Source: Hyparrhenia diplandra (lineage: Eukaryota > Streptophyta > Magnoliopsida > Poales > Poaceae). From it: a DNA stretch of 64,000 nt. Shown in pieces: positions 46,654 through 58,690 of the stretch. The position numbers and the translations under genes are program-made. The notes under the pieces are model-generated. The model worked only from the letters and a program-made list of their open reading frames with translations. It ran no database searches and was not told where the DNA came from. Position 1 is the stretch's first letter. Every line of letters starts with the position of its first letter. The stretch covers positions 1-64,000 of the forward strand of contig JADLZK010012665.1 in assembly GCA_015847255.1 (NCBI GenBank). The letters run 5' to 3'.

Positions 46654-46727
46654 GCTTTCGTAGCTCAGTTGGTTAGAGCACCCGTTTAGTAAGCGGGAGG
46701 TCTTGAGTTCGACTCTCAACGAAAGCA
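46654..46727 (+). tRNA. tRNA-Thr(AGT): tRNA-Thr (anticodon AGT)
   Basis: A 74-base cloverleaf. The acceptor stem is GCTTTCG with CGAAAGC, the D stem GCTC/GAGC, the anticodon stem CCCGT/GCGGG with loop TTAGTAA (anticodon AGT), and the T arm TTGAG-TTCGACT-CTCAA. The discriminator base is A. The A box (tagctcagttgg) and B box (agttcgactct) are present, and a T-rich Pol III terminator starts at about 46733. There is no intron. It reads ACU and, after A34-to-inosine editing, other ACN codons. It looks intact. Confidence 0.97.
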
Positions 46728-47430
46728 TCTTGTTTTTCTTTTTTTTAAATTATTCTTTGGATTGAATTTGTGTCACTCAACCGTTTTTGAATTAAATTTG
46801 TATCGTTGCCTGATTTTTCCCTCTTTTCTCATGCTATTTTTTTTTTTTGTGTTTTTGCTTACAGTGTGTACATGCTGCACACAAATGTATCACAGATGTG
46901 CTTACCAAAGGAGCACAGTTCATTTTTTTTTTTCTTCTGATGAGCACTTCTTGTACTATACTGTGAGAAGCATTTTCTCCTTTGTAAAACTTTTGGAGGC
47001 ATGGCAGCGTGCTTTTTTCCCTTGCTGCCAACTACAGCACGGAAGAATACACATGTAGCACTAGTACCACTCTCTGGTTGCAGATGCCATAAGAGCAAGT
47101 ATAATATTTAGGCTTATAGCCAAGAAATATTTATGCACGGGGAGGAGAGAGAGACCTTGGCTCTCAAGCCAAGTAAACAATAAGTTAAGCACGAAAGCAT
47201 ATACAGTGGTGGATTCATGCTTGAAGTGAATGTGAGGAGGATTAGAAAAGAAAACGTGAGACATGGGAAAAAATTGCAATAAAAATTTTTATAGATAAAT
47301 AAGAGACCACTATAATATAATATTAGCCAAGCAACTACTAGTTCTGTTATTGGGTTTTGCTAATAATGGCATCTGTTGCCTGCATAGTTCTGTTATTGGG
47401 TTTTGCTAATAATGGCATCTGTTGCCAAAA
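46728..47430. other. Intergenic; 46-bp-period tandem repeat
   Basis: No gene is seen. A 40-bp phrase beginning gttctgttattgggttttgc is repeated at 47341-47380 and 47387-47426, separated by tgcata. Confidence 0.6.
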
Positions 47431-47973
47431 CTAGACAGCAGCGTGCTCCTTGAGCTGCAGGAAAAGATGGCGCAAATGGCAAGTGGCCGTCCCACAAAAT
47501 TGGTAGTAAATCTTCTGTCGGAACGGGTGGTTGAGCCTGCATGACCCAGAAATAAGTGCCCTGTCAGCATTGTATTGTCTGGTGCGGAATGCATGCTCCC
47601 CTGCAGGGCCTGGTCGATGAGCGAGCCCGGACCCAAGGAGCCACTCGCATCTGCAGGGCGATTGCTGTTGCTGCTGGCACAGCACCAGCAACAGCAGGAA
47701 CACATGGCGTGGGTGGGGTCGCAGTTGCAGACCGAACGAAGCCCCATAAAGTGTGCGGCATCGAATCTTAAGGACGCTTGTCTCCTCCTGTCTGGTGTCG
47801 ATTTCAAGCAGCACTGCATCATCTGCATCATCATGTAAGTCCTTCAAGAAGAAAGAGAGCGCAAAAGTGTGTTGTGGCAGGGCTTTCGTGGACGAAATTG
47901 AGCTACTAGCTGTTCCTCTCAGAAGATATCCTTGGAAAGGAACGTGGAACGTGTGCGCATATATTCTGTCCAA
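47431..47973. other. Coding-like fragment, unrecognised
   Basis: Open readings exist on both strands. The plus strand has LELQEKMAQMASGRPTKLVV before a stop at about 47541, then QTERSPIKCAASNLKDACLL later in a second frame. The minus strand has a 180-codon ORF. No family is recognised; it may be a gene fragment. Confidence 0.3.
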
Positions 47974-48004
47974 CCAATCACAAGAAACTGTGTCCTTTCA
48001 CAGT

Positions 48005-48200
48005 CGCATGTGTTTAGTTGGTGAAATATATTGAGTTATTCTTGTAGCATTTTTTGTTTATATTTATTAATTATTGTTCAATTATAAACTAACCAGCGCC
48101 TCAAAAGATTCGTCTCGAACTTTTCAGTCAAACTGTGTAATTAGTCATTTTTTACCCACGTTTAATCATTTTGTTTACCTACGTTTAATACTCCATATAT
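48005..48200. mobile_element. Common grass MITE remnant
   Basis: Contains the characteristic interior ctcaaaagattcgtctcg, then aaactgtgtaattagt and cgtttaatactcca. This phrase set recurs in thousands of grass MITE copies. The terminal repeats are degraded. Confidence 0.55.
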
Positions 48201-49469
48201 ATATATGCGTTAAGAGATTTGATGTGACAAGGAAACTGTAACAACTTTTTGGGTTGTGCATGGGAAGTAAACACCCCACACCCGGGCGCGCGCCCAGCTA
48301 CGATATTTTGTCGAACCAATCACTAGAAGATGCTGAAATCTTCTTCTTAATTTATATAAAACCCCACTTGTGGATGGACTATTGAAATGAATGCAGATAT
48401 CCACGGGACAAGCTGCTAATGAATACATTTTGAAATATTTAAACCCCATATGGACTAGTTAATGCTATAGCTCAATACATAGCTGCAACCGTTCTCATAT
48501 GCATGTGGATTTGTCTGAGGTCGACATCATATGCTGCATTGGCCACCAATGCAAATCCGATTTCCTACCTTTCCTGTAGACAGAGATCCTGCCAACTTTC
48601 ATCGATCTTCTTCTCTAATCAGTGGAAACTAATTGATAAAATCTTGTGCAGGCTGATTCTTAAAAAGAGTGACAACTTTCAGCGAATCAGCTCAGGGGAT
48701 AATCCTTGGTTCAAAGTGGGTATAAATAAGTAATAGAACAAGATCAATGTACGTATCTCTTAAACAAACCAGAATAACAATCAGAAGGAGACATCACATA
48801 TAGATAAGCAATGTAATGTTTTCACTTGTATACATTAACTAGTACGTTGTTAAACAGATTGACTAGAGCTAATAAGTAGGTGTCCAATATGCACATATTT
48901 TTTTGAGAAACATAGCAATTAAACAATATATATATTTACAATGAGTTATCTTTTAAATATTAACAACCTATAAGGCCGTGGATGACAACTAGTGTCCTAC
49001 ATCAACTCTTCTTCTCATGAACAGATAGGACGCCAAACTCACAAATCTTCATGAATACAAGCGAATGACAAAGTTACAAGGTCTTCAAGATCCCTAGAAA
49101 CATCAATACAACAACTCATGTCTTAGCAACTCAGGCTAGGTAGCATTTGAATGTAACTTCAGCTATTTCTGTCTCATGTCACAATACTACTCGATCATAT
49201 CTCGAGCTTCCCTTAGGGATGCTCTTGATCATGTACCGTGGGGAACTTTCTCCCACCTTGCAGTGTGTTACTGCTAATTTATATAGTATGTTTGTTATAA
49301 AAAAGAATCTAATTGAACATATATAGACATATCATATATTTAGGTGCATAGCAAGTACCTTAGAAAACCATCTATAATTTAGGATAGAGGGCTGTAATAT
49401 ACTTCCTTTAGACAATAATGCACTGGATATCTCGATGCACAGAGTAAATTAAGCTTTTGTACCGCAACT
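48201..49469. other. Intergenic, no gene seen
   Basis: AT-rich with short ORFs. A small poly-T plus gagaaac tail at about 48898 resembles other retroposon tails in the window. Confidence 0.4.
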
Positions 49470-49780
49470 CCGCAAGCTTTATCGAAGTACCCTACCGGAC
49501 TCACACTCTGACGATATACACTCGGCAAAGCACACTTGACATACCAGGTGACGGCAAAGGTGGCTTTGCCGAGTGCCCGGAAGACACTCGGGAAAAAAAA
49601 AAGTACAAATGACAGACCTCCAACGGTGACGGCGGGCTTTGCCGAGTGCCCGACGGCCGGCACTCGACAAAGCCTCCAACCTTTGGCGAGTGTCAGACCG
49701 ACATGCATTCAACAAAGCTTCCATCCTTTGCGGAGTGCTTGTTAGTCCGACACTCGGCAAAGGCTCATATTCCGGTAGTG
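49470..49780 (-). mobile_element. CACTA transposon end (GCCGAGTG subterminal repeats)
   Basis: Read on the minus strand it begins CACTACCGGAATATGAGCC and then TTTGCCGAGTGTCGG. Many further GCCGAGTG/CACTCGGC units follow in both orientations back to about 49510. This is the well-known cereal CACTA (En/Spm) family end. The other end and the transposase are absent, so it is a truncated end. Confidence 0.85.
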
Positions 49781-50241
49781 GCATCCCTTCATGCTATACT
49801 ATTTGTAGTTTTACTAATGTTTTGCAATAGTGCTTAATATTGTAGGATCTCATTACCATGATGTTGATGTTCAAAACTATCGCTCATTGTAGTATATACT
49901 TCCTCGGTCCTAAATTACATAAGCCATTTTGTCTTTTCTAGATACAAATTTTACTGTATTTGTAGTTTTACTAGGACCGGCCAGATTCAATAAGCTACTA
50001 CCACTAGCTTCAAAGGTGTTTATGCAGTGGTGCAGAAATAAACATCCGATCGACACACCGAAATTATTCACATCGAAGAGGACCTTTTGCGTGCATGCGA
50101 TAGGACGCCAAAGTAGTAGCTTAATTGTTGATAAGCTACAAACTACAATTACAGAACCCGATCGATCCAGGAATTATATTCGGCGCCGTTAGTTCTTGTG
50201 TTATTCACTTATTCTCAGCACACCGGGCAACCAATCTGGAT
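49781..50241. other. 3' flank of the bHLH gene, nothing recognised
   Basis: AT-rich. It includes the likely 3' UTR of the minus-strand bHLH gene near 50200. No other feature seen. Confidence 0.4.
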
Positions 50242-52323
50242 CTAAGACGCTGGTCCAGCTAGCACAGCATTAAGCCTCCCTACAATGTCATCCGCCGTGG
50301 TGTTGAAGCCCTCCGCCACCTGAAAAAGGAGATCGAGGTCATGCATGTTTCAAGCTCTCTATTTGACACGTGCACGTGGCGCATGCATCACCGCTAAATT
50401 CTTCTTCGATGAAAATTTACATCACGTGTGTACTAGTTGAGAGTAGTACTCATCACCGACAAGTCAACACGTCAGCAAGAATGTACGTTCTTTATATAGA
50501 GAGTTAAACAAGAGAATCAAACCAAAGCAAGGCATTCTATTTTCGCTTTTCTTTTCTAATAAAAAAACACTCTATTTTCGCTTTGAGGACTAAAACAATG
50601 TAGTAATCCATAAATAAATTGATAAAAAAAAAACAAAAACAAAGAAATTGATTATTAATTAAACAAGGAAAAGAAAGAGAATGATCCTTTAAGACCATAA
50701 CAGATAGCTGGGAGTACAACATATAGAATCGAATATATATATAGTGCATATCAGCTTATATTTGTTGGTACGAAGTTTATTGTTATGCTTCAATTTGTTG
50801 GTATAGTAATATAATTGTATATACATTTCAAGAATGCAAACTTGAACTTTGAGGCACTTCTCATCGATCAGCTAGCTAGTTCAAACTAATTTGTTGATTA
50901 CGTTCCTGGGAAAATTCAGTTGCATATCCCCAAGATCACATTAAGTTGAACTAAACTCTGAAAAATTGTTACAGCAATATTCAGTGAAAAAAAATAATCA
51001 GTGAATTGACTGAAAACAACCGTGCTTTCAGTCATATATTCTCGTGCCTGAGGATAGTTGCAAACAATCAAGGGATGGATGGACATTAATGTTCTTCGAG
51101 ATCATTCGTGCATGAGGACAGATTAAGAACTTGCCTTTGCCATTATGTTTATGATGAGGATGCAAGCCGAGAAGGGCATGACATTGGTGTGCGTGATGCT
51201 GAGGCAGAGTCCCTCGACCTCGGCCAGCACCCTCACGAGCACCCCCTTGCCGTCCTCGCAGTGGATCCTCAGCATCACTACGTTGCCGTCCGAGATCCTC
51301 GCCTCGATCTCCGGCAGCGCGTTCCTGCAGGTGGTCGCCGCGGTCCCAGCTGTCGCGCAGGACGAAGGGGAAGGCGCGCCGCCGTCCTCGTCATCCCCGG
51401 CCGGCGCCGGCGCCGCGATGCGCGGCCTCTTGACGAGCACCGCCGACTCCATGCCGCCCCGGCCGTCTCGTTGGAGCGCCTTGACCTTTTCTTGGAGCTC
51501 CTTGACGTACCTCGTCGCGTCGGAGAGGATCGTCGCCTTGTCCATCTGATCGATCACAAAGTAACCGATCATCGATGATGCCATTGTACGTGAAATAATC
51601 TGCATATGCTGATGAAATATACAGTTGAGGGATTGACGACGACAGGATGTCTATAGACCTTCTTCAGGCAGGGGATGACTGCTGAGAGCTCAATGAAACG
51701 CTGGTTGATCTTCTCCCGGCGCTTCCGCTCCGCCACGATGTGATCCTGGGGGCCCAGTGCAGACGAAGAAGCCGCCGACATTTTGGCAGAGACTCTCCTC
51801 GTCGTCGGCGGTGGCCCGTTGTGCACCAACAACTGTGGCTGTGGCACCGGCACGCCACCACCGGCGCTCTCAGCCCTTGCGGCGGCAGAGTTGGCCTGGG
51901 CTTCTTTGATTACCTGCGCCGACGCCGAATTGAAGTCCCAGCTCACTTGCTGGTTGGTGCCGCTGCTGCGTGGCGTAGCACTGTTGGCCGAGTTCTGTTG
52001 CGAAGCCGGCGACCAGGCGTCGCGCTGCGCGGCCGTGACGGACGCGGCGGCGCCGCCTCCTCCGCCGCTCCCACTGTCGGTGTCGGCCGAGCTCCAGCTG
52101 TTGGTGGCGGCAGCCCGCTGCCCTTCCCGTGCTGGTGGCTCCCCGGGACCATGCTGTCCACGACTGATGCAGCGGCGGAGTGTCTTAATCCCAACGCCGG
52201 GATTGAGGAGAAGGCGGGGGTGTTGCAGCCATTATCGTCGTAGGCGGCCGCGGCCGCCGGCGGGAGCTCGTCGTGCTGCAGCGTGCTCAGGGCCCATTGC
52301 AAGAATTGGCTCGAGTCCTCCAT
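50242..52323 (-). CDS. bHLH transcription factor, group IVa-like, three exons
   Basis: Exons on the minus strand: 52323-51659, 51545-51135 and 50319-50242. The N-terminus MEDSSQFLQWALSTLQHDELP is followed by a low-complexity region. The basic region HIVAERKRREKINQRF has the His-Glu-Arg pattern for E-box/G-box binding. The helices are FIELSAVIPCLKK and MDKATILSDATRYVKELQEKVKAL. The C-terminal ACT-like part (VVMLRIHCEDGKGVLVRVLAEVE) continues in exon 3 as VAEGFNTTADDIVGRLNAVL, then a stop. This order fits the NAI1/bHLH18-25 group, nuclear regulators of stress and ER-body or metabolite genes; the exact orthologue is unknown. Intron 1 is GT-AG (113 nt). Intron 2 uses AAG|GCAAGT, a GC-AG intron (815 nt). 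One base appears missing in a G run at 52141-52144 (VPG/EPP junction). Adding it joins the two exon 1 frames and gives about 384 residues. Confidence 0.85.
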
Positions 52324-52968
52324 GCTTCTTGCTGCCAGATGTTGATTGAGCTCAGCTGCCTAGAGAGATATTTCCAACTATCCTCTCCTACATATAATTA
52401 ACGCGCACCAAATCAGAAAAGGATCAATGGCCCCGATTTAGAGCTCCAGAATGTTATATATGATTTCTATATGATGTGAAGCGAAACGTACAGCTGTGCA
52501 AAGCATCACAAAAATCGCAATTGATGCGACAACTCTAATTAGTCGAGTAACAGCACGGACACGTGAAGAACTAGTATTTGGCTATATGGCTTAGTACTAC
52601 ATATACTACAGCATCAACAGAAGACTGCCAATCCGCACAAGATTCGTCGTGTATCATGATAAAGATGACTGCCAAATAGTGGTGGCAACAAAAGTTTTGC
52701 AGGCAGCAAGACCGATGTGAGTGTGACTTCCCTATTGGCCAGTCTCTGCTGCGGGTCTGCCAGATCAAAAGGCGAATAGGGAACAAAACAAAGCTCGTGA
52801 AGCACAACAGATGTACTCCCGCAAGGTTAATGACCAACCGAGTGACACCATACTTTCAAACAAAAAATAAGGCTTAATTACGGCAAGGTGACCCAATGCC
52901 GCTAGTACTATTTAATATAGTTGCGGACATAATGACCATACTCATTGCTACGGCGAAGGAAGTAGGTC
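52324..52968. other. Upstream region of the bHLH gene
   Basis: AT-rich, with no second gene. The likely promoter lies here (minus strand), but I see no element strong enough to call. Confidence 0.4.
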
Positions 52969-53102
52969 AGATACAAGGGGTTTAATGCTTTAGTTCAAGA
53001 GGATTGCTATCAAATAGGTTTTATTGGTCATGTTTAGATACAAGGGGTTTAATGCTTTAGTTCAAGAGGATTGCTATCAAATAGGTTTTATTGGTCATGT
53101 TT
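52969..53102. repeat. Perfect 67-bp tandem duplication
   Basis: Copies at 52969-53035 and 53036-53102 begin agatacaaggggtttaatgc and appear identical. This is either very recent or an assembly duplication. Confidence 0.95.
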
Positions 53103-54919
53103 AGTTAATGCTTTACTTCGTTTCAGTCCATTTGTTGTCTGTGAGATGGAGTTCTCTACATACTAATTCTTGGTCTATGGGCAAACTTTGTAGATGAAAC
53201 CGATATGAACTATCTATTATCTAAAAAAAAGACGGCATAGTAACGGTTTTGAGAACTGTCCTTGATGATTGTTTTTCACCATGAGCAAATTATTATTTTT
53301 GTTCATTTTCCAAATAGAATTTCTCTTCCCTCATGATTTAAACACATACAAATTTGACGGCCCCTCAAGCTCTGAGCCACATTGTCCCTCCCTCCCCTTC
53401 TATCCACCACTGTGCTAACCTAGCAAGTCGTGACACCCCGGCCTAGCACCACCTAATCAGTTCTCCTCTACCGCTCTACAATCTTTATTGAGTGTTACGT
53501 CGTACCAAAGGCGATGCACGCATGAGTATGACAGTGGGATTAGACCGGGGTGGAGGAGCGGCGAGAGCCCAATAATGATGAGGTTGTTGCTGGTTGAGAG
53601 GTAGTGGTAAGGGATTTAAAGCTTGTTTGCATCCCATGGACTAACAACTAGTTAACTAATGTTTAGTGCATAAGGATCCAAACAGGTGGACTAGTGAGTG
53701 AACTAGCGACTAGTCCAAGAAGCTAACTATCAGGATGCAGGACTAGTGATTTTTCCAGTTGGCCAATCATCACCGGTCCTAGTCTATCCGGCCCTTAGGG
53801 TTAGGATTTCTGGTTTCAGGGTCCCTCCGTTGATGGCAACCATAGATGAGGTGGTGGTGGCATGTTGATGGGCAGCGAGCGAGAGGTAGTTACTAGTGAA
53901 GGTTTTGTGAAGCGAGTGAGGTAGTGAGCTGTTTTCCAAACTTATATGAAACCGTGAGATCCTCTGACGCGTGTTATTGACTCCATCTCTATATATCAAC
54001 ACGGATACCATTACCGTGTACACGCGCTTTCCTCCACAGACCACACAACTAGTACATATCGAAGTAGCTAGGATACAACCTTTTTCTCTAGAAAAGCCAA
54101 GAAAATGGAATAAATTAGTATCGTCTTGAGGGATTGTGATTATGTAGCAAAGATCTTGTTGATAGTATTAGTAACCCCGTAAAATAAAGTCATTCGATAT
54201 GTCTCCGACCTATAAGATTAATAATACAGTACATTAATCCCTGGCCTGATCACCTGATGTGACCTGCCGTCCGAAAGCAGATCAGTAATCCACGTCAAGT
54301 GTCCGAAGTCCTATTAGGTTGCCCGTGTATATTAAAGAGAGAGAAGATTTTCCTGAGATGCGCATCATGCATGGGTATATACTATATGTACGTATTGCGG
54401 CCCAATTACAGATTTCAGCCCAACCCAATAGAGAAGACATGATTGTCTTGGTGTCAGCTCTAATCTAGGGTCTCATATTTACAGATTAACTAGCAGGCAG
54501 CTTTGCAGCTTTTTGCTAATTTTGGTCTGTGTCAGTCGACATGCAATGGTCGTGTCACATGGTGTTTGGTGGGCGCTCGTACATAAACCTTTTTGTTTTT
54601 GTGCAATTATTACGGGTGTACGTGTACACCATTTTAAACGCAAAGGCAAAGCTACGTGACGACCGGCCATTGATCGATGCGCGTCTTTCATCCATCCATT
54701 GGCTAACACACACACATAAATTACCTTCACCAAAATATCAACGTACGGAAACACGTACGTCCTATTTTAATATATAGAAACCAACACGTACCGGAAAAGA
54801 AATCGCGTACCAAAGCATTGTACCAAAGCATTGTACCAAAAAAAAAAATGCTAATCTCAAACAAACACGATCGATCTCGATAGATCCCTTCCCTACACGC
54901 CCCTCCTGCTTAGAGTGCT
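53103..54919. other. Intergenic; MITE-like remnant at 53618-53800
   Basis: 53618-53800 carries gtttgcatcccatggactaa, an interior ggatccaaacaggtggact and ctagtccggcc-type ends. It looks like a palindromic MITE related to the gtttggatcc elements. No gene is seen in the rest. Confidence 0.45.
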
Positions 54920-55860
54920 TGGGCCCCTCAGCTCCTCATGCTTTTGGTGGAGTATATGGCCTCCTCATCGATGCAAGATTCACCGTGTCTGCTCTCGATC
55001 TCAGCTCCCCGACCCCGAGCATTTGGGCGATTCAGCGTTTCGAGGGGGACATTGTGGCATCATCATAGGCGCATGCATGCATATGCATATGCAGCTGATG
55101 ATGTGCCACTGGAAAAGGCGCATGCATGTGCACCTGCAGCAGATGTGCGCCATGCATGCATGCATCCGTCCTCCTATCAGTGTCGTCTGTCTGATCGATC
55201 AGCAAATGGTGCAGTGCAGCATGTGCCTCCAATGGGTGCATCACCTCATGCAAACACGTGTTGTGTAGTTCGTGTGGACTCCCGTTGCATACAGCTGATG
55301 TTGTATTATTGGTGAATTTAGCCGAAAACAACACCGAGGGGTCATTAGAATCAACTTCATTCCTAGATATGATTTAAAAACTTATTACTATATATGATGA
55401 TTTCCAAATTTTGTATGGATTGATGATGGACCCGATAATGCCCCTAGATCTGTCTCTGGTTGGTAATTATTGGCATTCTAGCAATAAGAGCATCTCCAGT
55501 TTGGTATTTCTGGTGTCTCAAATCACGTTGTTTGTTAACATCCAAAGAGTTTGACATAATTCACTCCCCAGAGTAAAAATCTAAGCCCACAAGTGTCGAT
55601 GTTTTTATCGGGACATTTGCTTTTCACAAGATTAAAAACACTTTTGCAAAATAAACACAAAACTTTTCAAAAATTAACCAAACCCATATATGTAAATTCT
55701 TTGTTTCACCCTTTAATTTTCTTCCTTCCGTATGGGATCGATGAAGTTGCCTAGCTTGCAGTTATTGTTTTGTTGTCTCTTCACAGGGTTCGTAGTTGTG
55801 AAGCGAGATTTTCTGATATGGCAGTCCAACTCCCATTCGAGCTGAGCTTTGTGAGCGAAG
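54920..55860. other. Intergenic; CATGCATG-rich stretch at 55068-55165
   Basis: ORFs are short and unrecognised. 55068-55165 contains several catgcatg/tgcatgca clusters interspersed with tgcagc and tgcac. The remainder is AT-rich. Confidence 0.45.
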
Positions 55861-55873
55861 AGTTGCATGGAGG

Positions 55874-55907
<34 letters not shown>

Positions 55908-55925
55908 ACAACAAGTTGCATGGAG
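55861..55925 (-). mobile_element. Poly-A tail insertion with 12-bp target duplication
   Basis: The 12-bp phrase agttgcatggag is present at 55861-55872 and 55914-55925. The 41-bp insert is ggg, 31 T, then gacaaca (minus strand: tgttgtc followed by poly-A). It is a retroposition event that left almost only the tail. Confidence 0.85.
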
Positions 55926-56839
55926 TTGATAGTTGATCGGTACGTAGTAGCACACCAAACTTGTGTGTGGTGTGGCACTAGTTAAATTTTTGACCCGCTT
56001 TTCACTAAAAACTGGACCAACACATTCTTCTAGTTTTATTAGTGTCCTCTTAATGAAAAGAAAGCAGCAAAACTTTTATCGTCCCTTCGTGGAAAAAACA
56101 AGTTACAAGTACGACCCGTGTAAGGTGGGGAGAATATACCCATCGCCACCGATTGATACTACCAGGGAAGCAACAAAATCTTGGTTTCACGCTGTCAGGT
56201 TTCTTGATAACACTTAATTTGAGAGTGTTAACGACGCGCGGTGCGGGTGTTCCAAATCTTTGTATGAGGTATTCCAAATCTTTGGTGGGTCATCACTAAA
56301 TATAAAATGCACTCTGCTTTTCGGTTTGCTTAGCAATAATGGTAATAGGAAAATATATACTATTATACTGCACATAATAAAATACTATAGAGGTCGTTCA
56401 CATCACAGATTGCGCTGTCTGCCGATGTCACCAAGGTTTCAATCACGATTCATGGCCGATCACCCATTTGCCAAGAATAGCAAATTTATATACTGCAAAT
56501 CAGAATGGGTCCAGCCTCATTATCTAAAAAATGTATTAGAATGGGCCGTGCATGAGAATAGGGGTTTACCGTATATAGTATTCTCAACTAATCCACATCG
56601 TGCCCCCTGTTTAAATTAATCTATCCAAACACACCGTGTCCATGAGCCTTGGGATGGAACGTATCTTTTTTTTCGAAAGCGTGCATTGCACGTTCTGCAT
56701 TAAGGGAAGTTGGGATGGAGCATATCTTTTTTTCGAAAGCGTGCATTGCACGTTCAGCATTAGGGAAGTTGGAATTCATACACGCCCCGCAGTGAACGAT
56801 AGCGAGATGCTAAAGGACAATCTAGGCAACACTTAACAA
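55926..56839. other. Intergenic; 61-bp tandem repeat at 56651-56772
   Basis: Copies at 56651-56711 and 56712-56772 start gggatgga and contain a T run, then cgaaagcgtgcattgcacg. No gene is seen. Confidence 0.6.
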
Positions 56840-58476
56840 TAAGCGCTTAAACGACGGAGCTAATTTGGTGTACTAAGCAAACAACAATTGTGCCTACTGA
56901 AGTGTGAAGTGCGGCGAGCAGTGGTGTTAGGTGGTGAAAGCCTGCTGCACGCCACTCATCGGCCTCAACCCGAATTTTGACGAGCTGTTGCAGAGCCGTT
57001 TTGATGGTGCCGTCAAAGGTCCTGCGATTCTTCTCCTTCCAAATTACCCAGGTGACAAGCAGCACTATGGAGTCAAACCCTCTTCGGAAGAGGTCTGGTA
57101 CTTGCTGCCTTGATTGAAGCCATCAGTCGACAAACACGGAGGTGGTTGTTGGGCACAACTGCCGCAGCACGTCTAGCTGGAGAAGGCGGAACCAAAGCTC
57201 CCTTGTGAAAACTCAGGAGGTGAATAGGTGATCGGAGGATTCAATCTCCTAGGAGCAAAGGGCATAGTCCGCCGTTGCCTGTAACTCATGCCGCATCTGG
57301 CGTTCGGCGGTCCACCGTCGACCATGGAGGTCAAGCCAAAAGAAAAGCTTAACCTTTGGAGGCGCCAATGTGCGCTAAACTTCCCTAGCACCTAGGAGCT
57401 CGAAGGAACCGATGAAGAAGGCACTATAGGCGGACGAGCTGAGTACTCTCCATTGGTTATCCACTTCTAGACAAACCGGTCGGGCACGACCGACTAAAGC
57501 ATGACTATTTCTACCTTGTTCCAAAGCTCCGCGAATTCGACGAGGACGGCTGCCGTGTATGCTCCAGTGATGTCTCGTACCCACTAGTTGGTTTCGAGAG
57601 TGTCCCGGACGGAGCGACGGCGCCTACGGCTATCCACTGCACGTACGGAACAAGTTGGCGGCTGATTGGCAGATCGTGCCATTCTGGAGCCAAGCATCGG
57701 TCCAGAAGCAATCTACGATGACATTTCCCACAACCACCGAGACCAAATCCCCAAACATGGCGTCCATTGCGCTACCTGGTGGCCCTGGCAACAACGCGCA
57801 TGGCGCATCCAGTTGCGTCCGGCGTGTCCACTCCCACCAGAGCTTAAGCACGAACCTGAGCACCTTTAGGTCCAAAAGGCCGAGCCCGCCAAATTCCTTG
57901 GGCAAGCACATAATGGGACATGCCACTCCGCACTTTCCTCCAGAAGCGGAGTCCGTTCCCATCCAAAGGAACACCTACCTCCTCTAGTCAATCTCCATGA
58001 TCGCCGAAGGGGAGAGAGCATAACAGATGGAGACGTGAACTGGTATCGCCGAAAGCACGGTCTGCGTCAATGTTGCTCTGCCAACATTCATGAGGCCGGC
58101 CTAGGTGGGGATCCTCGCCGTGACGGAGTCGAGGATCGCCTGCTCATGCGCCCTGTTCAACCTCAACCGGGAAAGAGGTGCCCCAAGGTACTTTGTGGGG
58201 GAAACACTAGTGGTGCCATGTACCGCGGCCACCTGTGCTTCCGAGCAGCGAATAGGAGTGATTGAACACTTGTCCAGGTTGGGCGCCAGTCCCAACACCC
58301 CGACGAATAGGTCTAGCATTGCCTAACTCATATGAAGTCAAGAGGCACGGGTGCTAGGAAGATGACGAGGTCATCAGCATAGATAGATGTGCGAAACTTC
58401 ACAAAGGCATTCCCAGCGCGGCGTGAGCCGGGCTCGTGATCCGCTTCGCGAGCAAGGCGTTTAGGACCTCCATGCC
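56840..58476 (-). mobile_element. Degenerate LINE: reverse transcriptase C-half and zinc-binding region
   Basis: On the minus strand, MEVLNALLAKRI (58473) leads to the RT active-site peptide FRTSIYADDLVIF (about 58390). GLAPNLDKCSITPI and KYLGAPLSRLRLNRAHEQAI follow, then FLWMGTDSASGGKCGVACP and LPKEFGGLGLLDLK (about 57970-57870). The zf-RVT-type region and LVTWVIWKEKNRRTFDG (about 57050-57010) close the order. This is the plant non-LTR element order. Frames change repeatedly and stops occur, so it is dead. No ORF1 or endonuclease part is seen upstream. Confidence 0.85.
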
Positions 58477-58489
58477 CCTTTAGAAGATG

Positions 58490-58690
58490 TGTAGAAGATA
58501 GACTTTTTCAGCTTTGGCTGAAGGTTAAACAGCTTGCATCCACTATTATCTTCACCGATGAAGAGGATTTTATGATATGGCAGTTTTCCTCTAATGGTGT
58601 TTATTACTCATCACGGTTTCTCTATAACATTATTAACTGTAAGGGGTCATGCCAGTGCATACCGCTGTTGTATGTCGGTGTATTCCACCC
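58490..58690 (+). mobile_element. Second LINE fragment, opposite strand (zf-RVT region)
   Basis: The plus strand encodes VKQLASTIIFTDEEDFMIWQ and FSSNGVYYSSRFLYNIIN, matching the segment just before the zinc-binding domain of plant LINE reverse transcriptases. It abuts the minus-strand LINE, so two elements meet here tail against head. Confidence 0.65.

Noticed and set aside
47406..47973. Overlapping ORFs as a glutamine-rich transcription factor
   Set aside because: The Gln run is in only one frame, no DNA-binding domain is present, and stops interrupt the frame that looks most coding-like.
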